Shown: piece by piece, positions 1-9,065 of the stretch
How the letters are laid out: every line of letters begins with the position of its first letter
Position numbering within the stretch: position 1 is the stretch's first letter
NCBI GenBank assembly: GCA_946480815.1
Contig: CAMLLB010000014.1
Location: forward strand, 1-64,000
Direction of reading: 5' to 3'
From: an uncultured Flavobacteriales bacterium
Lineage (GTDB): Bacteria > Bacteroidota > Bacteroidia > Flavobacteriales > Crocinitomicaceae
DNA length: 64,000 bases
Made by a program: the position numbers and the translations under genes
Notes under the pieces: model-generated
What the model was told of the DNA's origin: nothing
What the model saw: only the letters and a program-made list of their open reading frames with translations
The model's database searches: none

Positions 1-350
1 TCCTGGTCACATTCCGGGCAATCGGTTACTCCTTTTCTGATTTTTACATTTGAGGTGTATCCATGCTCACTGACTATAAATTGTAAATAACATTTTCCTT
101 CAAGTCCATTCTCCTTTGCAGATTCAGGATATTTCAAGTTCTTCTTAAGGTATTCAATCAAGGCTTCTTTTCCTCCGGGAAATTCAGCTGGTTCATCTAC
201 TACTTCGTAAATAGCTGGTTCCTGGGGTTTAACCGGTTCAACACTTTTTGGTGCCGGTTCCGGAACCGGGTCACCTACTTGTCCGAAAGTCAAGCTGCAA
301 ATGAGCGTAAAGGAACCGAATAAAAAAGATCTGGTCAAAATTGATTTCAT
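1..350 (-). CDS. TonB C-terminal domain protein, 5' part only
   Basis: The reading frame starts at an ATG at 350 and runs off the left edge of the window, giving 116 residues. Residues 1-23 form a signal peptide ending LTFG followed by Gln. A short Pro/Glu-rich linker (about 24-47) follows. From about residue 50 the sequence has the TonB-C hallmarks: AEFPGG, then YPESAKENGLEGKCYLQF. Secreted TonB-C proteins of this kind are common in Bacteroidota and are not necessarily energy transducers, because here there is a cleavable signal peptide rather than an N-terminal membrane anchor. The specific role is unknown. The remaining C-terminus is outside the window. Confidence 0.8.
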   Translation of the reverse strand, partial: MKSILTRSFLFGSFTLICSLTFGQVGDPVPEPAPKSVEPVKPQEPAIYEVVDEPAEFPGGKEALIEYLKKNLKYPESAKENGLEGKCYLQFIVSEHGYTSNVKIRKGVTDCPECDQ

Positions 351-453
351 ATTGTAATCGTTTATCGTTAGAATGCTGTAATACTACTTATTTCTCCAAT
401 TGATTTTTCCACGAAAACCGCAAATGTCGCTTTTATTTAGTGAAAAGTATCAA

Positions 454-1158
454 CTAACCATTCTTTCGCTTTTCCAACCGCTTCAAAAAAGTAAACCCGA
501 TATCAAATATAAAATAGAATATGATCGCTCCCTGGAATGCTCTCGCAGTACATAAAAAGATAAATCCTGCCGAACAGATCATCACCCAGATCATTGGGAA
601 AGCAGACCATTTATTCATATTAAGCAGCGGGACACCCAGGAAAATTGCGCGCATGATATCGTGGTTCTGCGGAGTCATTTCCCGTACTGTTTTTCTCACA
701 TGGATGGCTTCCAGAAACAGGAAGTAAATTCCATTGATCCAAAGTGTTTGGATCAGCAAACGACCGGATTCTCCATCAAAGGGTCCCGGACCGCCAAAAG
801 GATATTGACGTGCAACAGAATCGTAGTACAATCCGAAAAAAATGAGGTAAACAAAAAGCCAGATCGCCAAAACAATTGCAAATCCAATGAAGTACGAAAC
901 CGCTGAACCGATCTTTGAACCCATGGTTCGATTGACCGCTCGTAAAACATGTAATTTATAATCGTAAACAAAAGAAATTCCCATAATCACCTGGATGCGC
1001 AAGGCATAGATCAGGTAACCCAGGATCAGTACCAGGAAACTTTCTTTTGAATCCAGCCAGCCGAGCAGGAACAAAATAACCGGATGGAGCTTCATAATCA
1101 ATGAAACTACTTCCTGGAACCAAAAACGATTGAACAGGATTTCTTTCTTATCTGTCAC
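454..1158 (-). CDS. multi-pass membrane protein of unknown function
   Basis: The 234-residue protein starts at a GTG. It has about five hydrophobic segments, near residues 28-60, 86-110, 135-150, 170-182 and 189-220, and ends with a basic KRLEKRKNG tail. It lies 15 bp downstream of the small secreted protein gene at 1174-1620 on the same strand, so the two are probably co-transcribed. I do not recognise a family. A later in-frame ATG at residue 22 would give a shorter protein that still keeps every membrane segment. Confidence 0.7.
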   Translation of the reverse strand: MTDKKEILFNRFWFQEVVSLIMKLHPVILFLLGWLDSKESFLVLILGYLIYALRIQVIMGISFVYDYKLHVLRAVNRTMGSKIGSAVSYFIGFAIVLAIWLFVYLIFFGLYYDSVARQYPFGGPGPFDGESGRLLIQTLWINGIYFLFLEAIHVRKTVREMTPQNHDIMRAIFLGVPLLNMNKWSAFPMIWVMICSAGFIFLCTARAFQGAIIFYFIFDIGFTFLKRLEKRKNG

Positions 1159-1173
1159 TTGCTTAAAGAAAAG

Positions 1174-1620
1174 CTATTCGATACCCATCAGTGCCTTTAT
1201 TCTTTCCCAGGCCTTATCACGGTTCGTATTATACCTGTTTTGAGCATCTTCACTTCCGCTTGTCGCATAATCACTCAAACCTTGTGCTTCGGCTTTCAGA
1301 GATTCCAAACAACCGATGAGGTCCTTGATATATTCCACATCATCTTCACTCAATCCGTTGCTTTTCGGTACCTTACATTTTTCGAGCATCCCAATCACAG
1401 ACTGCAACATCGCGGTTTGTTCATTCATTAATTCCTTTACACGATCAGCATTGTATACTTCATTCACATGACCGTCTGCAATTGCACCGATTGTGATGTA
1501 TGTATTGTAAACCATGATGGAAGAGACTCCTCCGAAAGCTTCCCGGACATCTACGTCACACTGAGCTCTTGCAATTGAAAATCCGGAAAAAGTTAAAAGA
1601 ATTACCGCTATAAGTTTCAT
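1174..1620 (-). CDS. small secreted protein of unknown function
   Basis: The frame is open back to 1707, but the ATG at 1620 is the better start because it opens directly into a signal peptide (MKLIAVILLTFSGFSIARA) followed by Gln. The mature part is about 129 residues, mostly helical in character, with three Cys residues (CDVD near the N-terminus, EKCKV and IGCLE). No family is recognised. It heads a two-gene unit with the membrane protein at 454-1158 and is divergent from the sigma-factor gene, with a 139-bp intergenic region between them. Confidence 0.65.
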   Translation of the reverse strand: MKLIAVILLTFSGFSIARAQCDVDVREAFGGVSSIMVYNTYITIGAIADGHVNEVYNADRVKELMNEQTAMLQSVIGMLEKCKVPKSNGLSEDDVEYIKDLIGCLESLKAEAQGLSDYATSGSEDAQNRYNTNRDKAWERIKALMGIE

Positions 1621-1759
1621 AAGTTCCTTGTTAAATCTCTGCAATAATACACTTTCCAAATCACTATAAAACAAGGGCTTTCGAACTTTTTTTATTTTTT
1701 TTTCCAAAGAGCTGTAACTTTATCAATATGAAATAGTCTTACCACTGTTAAACGACTAC

Positions 1760-2245
1760 ATGACGAGGAAAGAATACAATGAGGCAGTTGAATTGTATGC
1801 TGATAATCTTTATCGGTTTGTAGTCAAGCACACCCAAGACCGAATGTTGTCTGAAGATGTTGTTCAGGAAACATTTGCAAAGGTTTGGGAGAAACACGAA
1901 AGTATCGATGCTTCAAAAGCGAAGTCGTATTTATTCACAACAGCTTATCACCAGATGGTGGATTCGCTGAAAAAAGAAAAACGTACAAGCAGCTTCGATG
2001 GCCAGGATGTGAAACAAGACGATGAACTCAGCCACTTGTTCGATGTTCAGAAAACGCTCCAGGAAGCTGTGAACCGATTGCCGGAAATTCAAAAAACGGT
2101 GATTCTTTTGAGAGATTACGAAGGATACAATTACAATGAAATAGCAGAAATTACCGCGCTAAACGAATCACAGGTAAAAGTGTATATCTTTAGAGCACGT
2201 CAAACCTTAAAGAACTACCTGAAATCAACAGAATTAGTAGCATGA
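1760..2245 (+). CDS. ECF (group 4) RNA polymerase sigma factor
   Basis: This 161-residue protein has the size and plan of an ECF sigma factor. Region 2 is at about residues 10-75 (YRFVVKHTQDRMLSEDVVQETFAKVWE, then AKSYLFTTAYHQMVD). Region 4 is at about 100-155, with the helix-turn-helix around YNYNEIAEITALNESQVKVYIFRARQTLK. The stop overlaps the start of the next gene by 4 bp (ATGA), which implies translational coupling to the membrane protein at 2242-3333. That protein is therefore the likely cognate anti-sigma factor. Regulon and stimulus cannot be read from the sequence. Confidence 0.93.
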   Translation: MTRKEYNEAVELYADNLYRFVVKHTQDRMLSEDVVQETFAKVWEKHESIDASKAKSYLFTTAYHQMVDSLKKEKRTSSFDGQDVKQDDELSHLFDVQKTLQEAVNRLPEIQKTVILLRDYEGYNYNEIAEITALNESQVKVYIFRARQTLKNYLKSTELVA

Positions 2246-3333
2246 AAAAACTCATTCATATCGACAATTACGAATCCTTTTACCTGGATTACCTGGAAGG
2301 AACTCTTTCCCCGGAGGAACGTGTTGCGTTTGAAGAGTTCCTGGCCGCCAACCCCGAATTGCAGGTGGATGAAGACCTCCTGTTCCTGGACGAGGTTCCT
2401 GAAAAAATGGACCCGTTGCAAAAGTTCTTATTAAAAAAGGAAGACCTTTCCATCGTTACGAATGAAAACCTGGACTATTTCGCGATCGGAAAAGTGGAAA
2501 ACGTGCTTTCTGTCAACGAAGAAAAACTATTCGATGGATACCTGGCAGCAAACCCGGAAGCTCAAAAGGTGCTTGCTGCATACCGGGAAACGCGTTTGGA
2601 AGCAACAACTGTTGTTTATCCGAACAAAGAAGAGCTGAAAGAAAAAGAAATAGTGTTCATCCCGTGGAAAATGATCGGCGGAATTGCTGCAGCTGCTGCT
2701 ATGTTATTGTTGTTCTTCCAGTTAGGATTTAATAGCAACCACACTAAAGAAACAAACAATACCGTTGCTCACAACAACAAAACGGGTCATCAGAAAAAAC
2801 CGGTGAACAAAAAACCATTGAAAGTACTTCCTTCGAACGGGCCGGTTGAAGAAAACAATACCTACGTTGCACAAAAAAGCAATCCGGTGAATGGAAACTC
2901 AAACGTGCATCCAAAATCGAATGAGCGTGTGAACCCGAACCAACGCTTGCGCCATAGTTTCAGCGAAGGAACAAAGGAGAAAAAGAATTTCGATCAGTTG
3001 ATCCCTGTTCCGCAACCTGAGCAGGAAAAAAATAATGTAGTTGAGAATAAACCGCATCACCCGACTATTTTGCCCCAGGTAAAAGACGACAAGCAACCGG
3101 TTGCTCCAACATTGAATGAGGACGTGAACAAAGCGCCAAGTAAGGATTTAGCTTCCAATACCGGTGGTTCCAATATGAAAAATCCGATTCCGCTGATCAC
3201 CAATACGATTTCCGAGAAAACGAAAACCCCGGTGGATTTCCAAACCGGAAAAGCGACGGAAACTCAAAAAGGAGGATTTTTTGTGAAGATCGGGAAGTTC
3301 GAGATTTCGCATAAAGCTTCAAAGAAGAAGTAG
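2242..3333 (+). CDS. probable membrane-anchored anti-sigma factor
   Basis: This is a 363-residue protein coupled to the ECF sigma gene by a 4-bp overlap. The cytoplasmic N-terminus contains two related acidic helical modules, each ending in LAANPE (about residues 13-42 and 80-107). One transmembrane helix lies at about 142-163. A long Asn/Lys/Pro-rich low-complexity periplasmic region fills 165-345, and the C-terminus is basic. There is no zinc-finger HxxxCxxC motif, so it is not a classical ZAS protein. The anti-sigma role is inferred from the operon and topology rather than from a recognised domain. Confidence 0.7.
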   Translation: MKKLIHIDNYESFYLDYLEGTLSPEERVAFEEFLAANPELQVDEDLLFLDEVPEKMDPLQKFLLKKEDLSIVTNENLDYFAIGKVENVLSVNEEKLFDGYLAANPEAQKVLAAYRETRLEATTVVYPNKEELKEKEIVFIPWKMIGGIAAAAAMLLLFFQLGFNSNHTKETNNTVAHNNKTGHQKKPVNKKPLKVLPSNGPVEENNTYVAQKSNPVNGNSNVHPKSNERVNPNQRLRHSFSEGTKEKKNFDQLIPVPQPEQEKNNVVENKPHHPTILPQVKDDKQPVAPTLNEDVNKAPSKDLASNTGGSNMKNPIPLITNTISEKTKTPVDFQTGKATETQKGGFFVKIGKFEISHKASKKK

Positions 3334-3337
3334 GCTT

Positions 3338-3423
3338 TCCCGAAACTTCGGGACTCAGCCTCCTTCTAAGCACTGACTACATTCAACTTTTCTCTATTGA
3401 GGTTCCTGAGCAGAGTCGAAGGG
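3338..3423 (+). repeat. intergenic palindrome plus dispersed repeat sequence
   Basis: A perfect short hairpin (TCCCGAA-AC-TTCGGGA, 3338-3353) lies 5 bp after the anti-sigma stop. At 3401-3423 there is a 23-nt segment of the GGTTCCTGAGCAGAGTCGAAGGG type, which I recognise as a sequence scattered between genes in many Bacteroidota. There is no T-tract, so a terminator role is doubtful. Confidence 0.5.
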
Positions 3424-3495
3424 CCGAATCAAAAAATAAATTTCATCGAGGAATAAGATTCCGATTCAATAAAAAAGTTATTTTTATCCCTCCGC

Positions 3496-5418
3496 ATGAA
3501 AGAAACCTCCTTCATAGAACAGAACAAAGAAAAGTGGAAGAAATTCCAGTCTTTGACTTCAAATCAAACAAGTGATCCTGAAGAAATCTCCGACTTGTAT
3601 TCTGATATCACAGATGACTTGAGTTACGCGCAAACGTTCTATAACAAACGGACTGTTCGTGTTTACCTGAATCAGATCGCGCAAGGGATCCATAACCTGG
3701 TGCACAAACAGCGTAAAGATTCATTCCGGAAATTATTTACCGTGTGGCGGATATCCATTCCTTTGGAAATTTACAGATCTCGCAAAAATTTGTTGTTTGC
3801 CCTGTTCGTATTTCTTTTCTGGACGATCGTCGGTGCAATTTCCACGCATTTCAATCCGGATTTTCCAAGGATGATCCTGGGTGACGGATATGTGGAAATG
3901 ACCTTGAAAAATATTGAGAAAGGAGATCCTTTGGGTGTTTACCACAGCGGATCGCAGGTAAGTATGTTCCTGGAAATTACGCTCAACAACATCACGGTTT
4001 CTTTCTACACCTTCATTCTCGGAATTTTCTTTACGATCGGGACGCATATCATGATCTTCAACAACTCGATCATGTTGGGTGCATTCCAATATTTCTTCCA
4101 TCTGAAAGGTTTGCTCATCGTTTCATTCCTTGGGATTTGGATCCACGGAGCATTTGAGATCAGTTCGATTGCCATTGCAGGCGGGGCCGGAATAACACTC
4201 GGAAACGGTTTGCTTTTCCCCGGATCATACACCCGCTTACAAAGTTTGCAGCTTTCGGCCAAAAGAGGACTGAAAATCATGATGTCATTGATTCCTTTCC
4301 TGATTGCAGCAGGTTTTTTGGAAAGTTACGTGACCCACAATTACCAGGAACTGGCAGATTGGTCAAAATGGGCAATCATTACGGTTTCATTTGCGATTAT
4401 CATTTTCTATTACGTCATCTTCCCGATCGTCGTTGCAAGACGTCACCCGGAACTGGTGCATGAAAGCGATCCTCCGATCAAAACGTATATCAATATTTTC
4501 GATCTGCATAAGATCCGGACTTTCGGACAGATTTTCTCGGATTCCTTTTCATTCTACCGCGTACATATCGGTAAGATCATGCGCTACAACCTGGTGCTGA
4601 CAATTCCGATCATCCTTGCCATTGTTATTTTCCAGGACCTGATGCGTTACGAAGACCTGACACACCAGTACGAATACGACTGGGCTTCGCAATTGAGTAT
4701 TATCATGGGATTTGACGTTCAATCCTTCAGTGATTTTGTAGTTACTTTCCTTTGGACAATTATCCTTTCCATTTTCACGCTTTCTATTCTGTACCATTTT
4801 AAAAACCAGGAGCAAAAGGCAAGTTTGAAGTTGTTCATCCCGTTTATGCTGCAAAAACTTCCGGGAACCTGGCTTGGTTTAAGTTTCCTGTTCCTGATCC
4901 TTTTCTACGTTCCCTGGTACTGGATGTTCTTAATGCTCTTTATTGCTCCGTTTTTCTGGATGCAGGGAGCTTCCATTGTTTTAGGAGAAGAACGCTTTGG
5001 AAAACGCTTCGGGAATGGGTTTCGATACGGGGCGCGGAACTATGGAAATGTATTGCTTGGAATTTCACTGATGGGATTGGTGCTTTTCATTTTTGCCCAG
5101 CCGATCGCGTGTGTTTTGAGTTACCAGGAAGTGAACTTTATGAGAGAACCCGCACTGGAAGATTTCCTGGATAAATTCGCGGATTTCATCAAAAACGTAT
5201 CCCGTTATTATATTTCAGACTTTTTAGTTCCGGCAAACATTGCCCGGCAAATTGTCTATGTGGTCTTCATTCTGTTCTCTCTTCCGTTCTTTGTCATTAT
5301 GATGGGATTCATGTTCTTTACATTCCAGGAACAAAATCAGTCAACAGGTTTGAGAAAACAATTTGCCAACTTTGGAAAACGCAAGCGTTACCAGGAAACA
5401 GTTCTCGATTTTGATTAA
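3496..5418 (+). CDS. SpoIIM-domain membrane protein fused to a second membrane module
   Basis: This 640-residue protein opens the MoxR operon. Residues 1-335 match the SpoIIM/DUF95 plan: a soluble helical N-terminus, then membrane helices with conserved stretches such as NNITVSFYTFILGIFFTIGT and the GIWIHGAFEISSIAIAGGAG segment typical of the family. Residues about 340-640 form a second multi-pass module (at least five hydrophobic helices, for example 360-380, 415-440, 455-490, 515-535 and 590-615). Stand-alone SpoIIM homologues are usually about 320 residues, so this looks like a fusion with a protein usually encoded separately. It overlaps the next gene. The function is probably envelope-linked but unknown. 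Confidence 0.85.
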   Translation: MKETSFIEQNKEKWKKFQSLTSNQTSDPEEISDLYSDITDDLSYAQTFYNKRTVRVYLNQIAQGIHNLVHKQRKDSFRKLFTVWRISIPLEIYRSRKNLLFALFVFLFWTIVGAISTHFNPDFPRMILGDGYVEMTLKNIEKGDPLGVYHSGSQVSMFLEITLNNITVSFYTFILGIFFTIGTHIMIFNNSIMLGAFQYFFHLKGLLIVSFLGIWIHGAFEISSIAIAGGAGITLGNGLLFPGSYTRLQSLQLSAKRGLKIMMSLIPFLIAAGFLESYVTHNYQELADWSKWAIITVSFAIIIFYYVIFPIVVARRHPELVHESDPPIKTYINIFDLHKIRTFGQIFSDSFSFYRVHIGKIMRYNLVLTIPIILAIVIFQDLMRYEDLTHQYEYDWASQLSIIMGFDVQSFSDFVVTFLWTIILSIFTLSILYHFKNQEQKASLKLFIPFMLQKLPGTWLGLSFLFLILFYVPWYWMFLMLFIAPFFWMQGASIVLGEERFGKRFGNGFRYGARNYGNVLLGISLMGLVLFIFAQPIACVLSYQEVNFMREPALEDFLDKFADFIKNVSRYYISDFLVPANIARQIVYVVFILFSLPFFVIMMGFMFFTFQEQNQSTGLRKQFANFGKRKRYQETVLDFD

Positions 5419-6277
5419 GTTCCTGCTACATATTGTCCTGATCTGTTCTCCATTCTTCCTTTTGGCCCAAAGCGCAAAAAAGGAAAAGGAAATCACTACG
5501 CGTGAAAAATGGACCCAGATCCGCGAAGAACACGGCTACAAACAATCTGAAAAGTACAAAGGACCGGAATCGGATTATTACCAAAGCCCTACTTCCATCA
5601 ATGAATCGTATTCAAGTGGTTCCGGAAGTCCGAATGGAACAACGAAACCTTATCAGGGAACTCCCTATTCCCCCAAAGACCTGGAACACGGGAAAAGCGG
5701 AAAAGAAGGAGACGGCGGAACCGGAAGCATTGAGGAAGATCCGAATATTGAGCCTGCCGAATCCGTAGATGTCCCGGAATTTGATGCGCCGAAAGGCCCG
5801 AATGTGGATGCACCGGATATTTCCGTGAACTTCTGGAAGTGGCTTGGAATTATTTTATTGGTGATTGCGCTGGCTATTTTGATCTACTACATCATCAAAA
5901 ACAGAAGTCCGCGTGTGAAAACCATCCCGTTTGAAGCACTGGTAGAAGACCTGAATCCTGCGGAAATAAGCAAAACCGAATTGGAATTGCGTTTGGAAGA
6001 AGCCACTGCCGCGGGCAATTACAAAGAATGCGTGCGGATCTATTTCCTCTTTGCCATGAAAGAACTGATCCAGCGAAAATGGATCTTCTGGAAAAAGGAA
6101 AAAACAAACATGCACTACATCATCGAAGTACAAGGCAGACCGGTTTCCAGGGAATTCGAACAGATCGTTTCTATCTACGACCTGGTTTGGTACGGTGATT
6201 ATTCCATTGATTCCAACAGTTACCAGGTCATTGAACCACAACTGAAAACAGCATTCCAAAAAATTGAAAAAGCGTAA
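5411..6277 (+). CDS. DUF4129 domain-containing protein
   Basis: The start is uncertain because there is no ATG near the 5' end. The TTG at 5411, overlapping the previous stop (TTGATTAA), opens a clean signal peptide (MIKFLLHIVLICSPFFLLA, then Gln). A TTG at 5363 would add 16 residues. After a low-complexity Gly/Ser/Pro/Glu linker comes one membrane helix (WLGIILLVIALAILIYYII). The cytoplasmic DUF4129 domain follows, with its typical YKECVRIYFLFAMKELIQRKWIFWKKEKTN signature and a VWYGDYSID motif near the end. It belongs to the SpoIIM-DUF4129-DUF4350-MoxR-DUF58 operon, and its stop overlaps the next start (TAATG). Confidence 0.85.
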   Translation: MIKFLLHIVLICSPFFLLAQSAKKEKEITTREKWTQIREEHGYKQSEKYKGPESDYYQSPTSINESYSSGSGSPNGTTKPYQGTPYSPKDLEHGKSGKEGDGGTGSIEEDPNIEPAESVDVPEFDAPKGPNVDAPDISVNFWKWLGIILLVIALAILIYYIIKNRSPRVKTIPFEALVEDLNPAEISKTELELRLEEATAAGNYKECVRIYFLFAMKELIQRKWIFWKKEKTNMHYIIEVQGRPVSREFEQIVSIYDLVWYGDYSIDSNSYQVIEPQLKTAFQKIEKA

Positions 6278-7965
6278 TGAACAAAAAAGTCATCATATCA
6301 TTTTTGGCATTTGCGCTGTTTATCGGTTTGGTTATCTGGTTGTTGGACAATACCGGGGGTAGCGCAAATCACACACGGAAAAGATACAGTTCGGATTGGA
6401 AAAAGACCTATGAATTGAAGGATGAAAATCCACGGAACATTTCCTTTTTCATGGAGTTATTGGACGTTCACGTAAAAGATTCGATCTACAACCTGAAGTA
6501 TTGGTCGGATATGGACAGTATTCCGAATCACGAAGAAGCAACCTACCTGTTCATTGGGAATGAATTGGGAGCACCCACGGACTATTACGATTCCATCATG
6601 CATTATGCAGACAGCGGTGCAACGGTTTACCTGAGTTTCAATCACCTGACAAGCAATTTATACGATCGTCATTTTGAAGAAGGTGCTTTCTACTGGGATT
6701 ACAGCAAGGTACTTTTTGCCTGGATCGGTGACACAACGCTTCCGTTCTACCATGTGTACGAAAACGATACGATCAATGAAGACTGGTATTCTTTTTCCGA
6801 AACAGAGATCATTGATACCAACTACCGTTCCTACCTGTTTGCAATGAAACATCCCTTTGCATTCTATGAGAAACACCACAAAGGAAAAGTCCACTTTCAC
6901 AGTATCCCGAATTTATTCGAGAATTACCAGGTCATTCAACCGAACGGATATGCGCATGCACGTATTGTGCTGAACAAAATTCCAAAAGATAAACCGGTCA
7001 TTTTCCTTACCTGCGGAATCAATGATTCCAGCCAGCCGATCTCTGTCTACGAAGACGAGGATACGGATTCGGACGGAGCGGAGAAAGAAGATACTTCCCT
7101 GATCCAGTTCATTCTGAAGAACCCGGTTTTGCGACTCGCATTCTTATTATTGATCGTCCTGCTGATCCTGTATGTCTTCTTCCGGGCAAAACGGAAAGAA
7201 GAAATTCTTCCGGGATATACTCAGAAACGGAATATGTCCTTGGCATTTGTAGAAACACTCAGTTCGATCTATATTTCACGCAATTCCCCAATCGGTGTGT
7301 TGCAGGTGATGCGCAAGAATTTCTATTCGGCAATCAACAGGCATTTCTACGTGGACCTTTCCCGAAAAGAAACCAGGGAACAGAACCTCGAAAAGCTGAT
7401 TGCAAAAGTCCCATACGATTCAGAGAAACTCGTAGATCTTGTCAATAGCCTGGATTCCCGGAAAAACCATGTGGACAACCGTCACCTGGGCGCTACTTAT
7501 GCAAAAATCCGTGCATTTTATATCGAAATGGGAATTCTGCATCCGACAGAACACTTTGTTGCTTCCGATAAAGAAGTGAACCTGGACAAATCCATCTGGA
7601 TCGGTGCACTCATTCTGCTCATGGGATTAATTGCATTGATACGCGGACTGTACCTTTTGTCATTGGGAGGAGGAATCGGAATGGTGTTCATTATTCCGGC
7701 CATCGTATTGATATACTTCGCATCCCGTTATATCCGGATCCCGGTTGCGAGCATCCAGACAGATCAAATCATTATTTACGGCCTTGTTGCCGGAAAACGT
7801 GTAATTTCACTGAACCAGACCATTCATTGTACGGTTGATAAATCACGCGTCATTTTCGAATGCGAGGACGGAAATACCTTTATAATACGCCAGGCATTGC
7901 TTTCACGAAGAGCCAAGTCGGCACTGAACCAATTTGTAGAATTCATTAAACTTCATAAATCATGA
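6277..7965 (+). CDS. DUF4350 domain-containing membrane protein
   Basis: The 562-residue protein has an N-terminal membrane helix (about 5-23) and then an extracytoplasmic region of about 40-270 that matches the DUF4350 layout (EEATYLFIGNE, GATVYLSFNHL). A helix at about 282-300 is followed by a soluble segment, then a helical hairpin at about 435-480 and a C-terminal PH-like beta region that includes DQIIIYGLVAGKRVISL. DUF4350 proteins accompany MoxR AAA+ ATPases, and the gene overlaps both neighbours by 1-4 bp, which supports a shared complex. Biochemical activity is unknown. Confidence 0.87.
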   Translation: MNKKVIISFLAFALFIGLVIWLLDNTGGSANHTRKRYSSDWKKTYELKDENPRNISFFMELLDVHVKDSIYNLKYWSDMDSIPNHEEATYLFIGNELGAPTDYYDSIMHYADSGATVYLSFNHLTSNLYDRHFEEGAFYWDYSKVLFAWIGDTTLPFYHVYENDTINEDWYSFSETEIIDTNYRSYLFAMKHPFAFYEKHHKGKVHFHSIPNLFENYQVIQPNGYAHARIVLNKIPKDKPVIFLTCGINDSSQPISVYEDEDTDSDGAEKEDTSLIQFILKNPVLRLAFLLLIVLLILYVFFRAKRKEEILPGYTQKRNMSLAFVETLSSIYISRNSPIGVLQVMRKNFYSAINRHFYVDLSRKETREQNLEKLIAKVPYDSEKLVDLVNSLDSRKNHVDNRHLGATYAKIRAFYIEMGILHPTEHFVASDKEVNLDKSIWIGALILLMGLIALIRGLYLLSLGGGIGMVFIIPAIVLIYFASRYIRIPVASIQTDQIIIYGLVAGKRVISLNQTIHCTVDKSRVIFECEDGNTFIIRQALLSRRAKSALNQFVEFIKLHKS

Positions 7966-9065
7966 TCCAGGAAGGAAATGACGATTTAGCGGCATACATG
8001 CCCAATGATGAAGGCAAGTCGAACGAGGCTGCTTCAAACAATCCCGCTCCGGAAGAAGCAAACCAGGACGAAACTTCGACACCGGTTGCTCCAAGCTTTG
8101 TGCAACGCGACCAAACCGAATTGCTTTGGGTTGCAGAAAAAGTAAACCGCGTACGCGAAGAAATGCGCAAATATGTGATCGGGCAATCCGAAATGATCGA
8201 GTTGCTGCTTGCAGGGATCTTCTCTAACGGACATATCTTATTGGAAGGTGTTCCGGGAGTTGCAAAAACCTTGTCTTCCAAAGCATTGTCGCGGGTACTT
8301 CACGTAGATTTTTCGCGGATCCAGTTCACACCGGATTTGATGCCATCGGACGTGATCGGTACTTCGGTATTCAGCATGAAAGACAGTGAGTTCAGTTTCA
8401 AAAAAGGACCGATCTTCTCCAATATCGTACTGATCGATGAGATCAACCGTGCACCGGCGAAAACACAAGCCGCTTTGTTCGAGGTAATGGAAGAACGCCA
8501 GATTACGTATGACGGAACACGTTACGAGATGTCATTCCCGTTTTTGGTGATTGCCACGCAAAACCCGGTGGAACAGGAAGGAACATACAACCTTCCGGAA
8601 GCGCAATTGGACCGTTTCCTTTTCAAGATCAAACTGGATTACCCGACATTGGACGAGGAAACATTGATCTTAACGCGCTACAAAGAGCAGATCCAGGCTC
8701 CGGACCTGGCAAGTATCGCTGCAGTATTTACAGCAGATGAATTGCACAAAGTGCAAAAAGTGGTCGAAAAAGTGATCATTGAAGATCGTTTGATCCAATA
8801 CATTGCTCAAATCGTGAATAAAACCCGGAACCATTCCAAATTGTATTTGGGAGGTTCGCCTCGTGCTTCGCTTTCTATTTTGAAAGCGGCAAAAGCGTTT
8901 GCAGCAATTCGCGGGCGCGACTTCGTGACTCCGGATGATATTCAATTCGTAACGACACACGTATTGAACCACCGTTTGATCCTCACTCCGGAAGCGGAAA
9001 TGGAAGGAACCCAAATGGAAGAAGTGATCCGAGAAATCGTTCAAACAATCGAAGTTCCACGTTAA
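7962..9065 (+). CDS. MoxR-family AAA+ ATPase
   Basis: This 367-residue ATPase has Walker A GVPGVAKT at residues 96-103, Walker B VLIDE at 156-160 followed by INRAPAKTQAALFEVMEE, a sensor region around ATQNP, and the C-terminal lid domain with GGSPRAS. The first 45 residues form an acidic disordered extension not usual in the core family. MoxR proteins act as chaperone-like ATPases that mature or activate partner proteins, often those with vWA domains. The gene overlaps DUF4350 by 4 bp and the DUF58 gene by 1 bp, so all of these are probably made in fixed ratio. Confidence 0.95.
   Translation: MIQEGNDDLAAYMPNDEGKSNEAASNNPAPEEANQDETSTPVAPSFVQRDQTELLWVAEKVNRVREEMRKYVIGQSEMIELLLAGIFSNGHILLEGVPGVAKTLSSKALSRVLHVDFSRIQFTPDLMPSDVIGTSVFSMKDSEFSFKKGPIFSNIVLIDEINRAPAKTQAALFEVMEERQITYDGTRYEMSFPFLVIATQNPVEQEGTYNLPEAQLDRFLFKIKLDYPTLDEETLILTRYKEQIQAPDLASIAAVFTADELHKVQKVVEKVIIEDRLIQYIAQIVNKTRNHSKLYLGGSPRASLSILKAAKAFAAIRGRDFVTPDDIQFVTTHVLNHRLILTPEAEMEGTQMEEVIREIVQTIEVPR

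Noticed and set aside
5363..5410. Longer N-terminus of the DUF4129 protein from the TTG at 5363
   Set aside because: It would place 16 polar residues before a clean signal peptide and lengthen the overlap with the SpoIIM gene; the TTG at 5411 fits better, although the choice is not certain.
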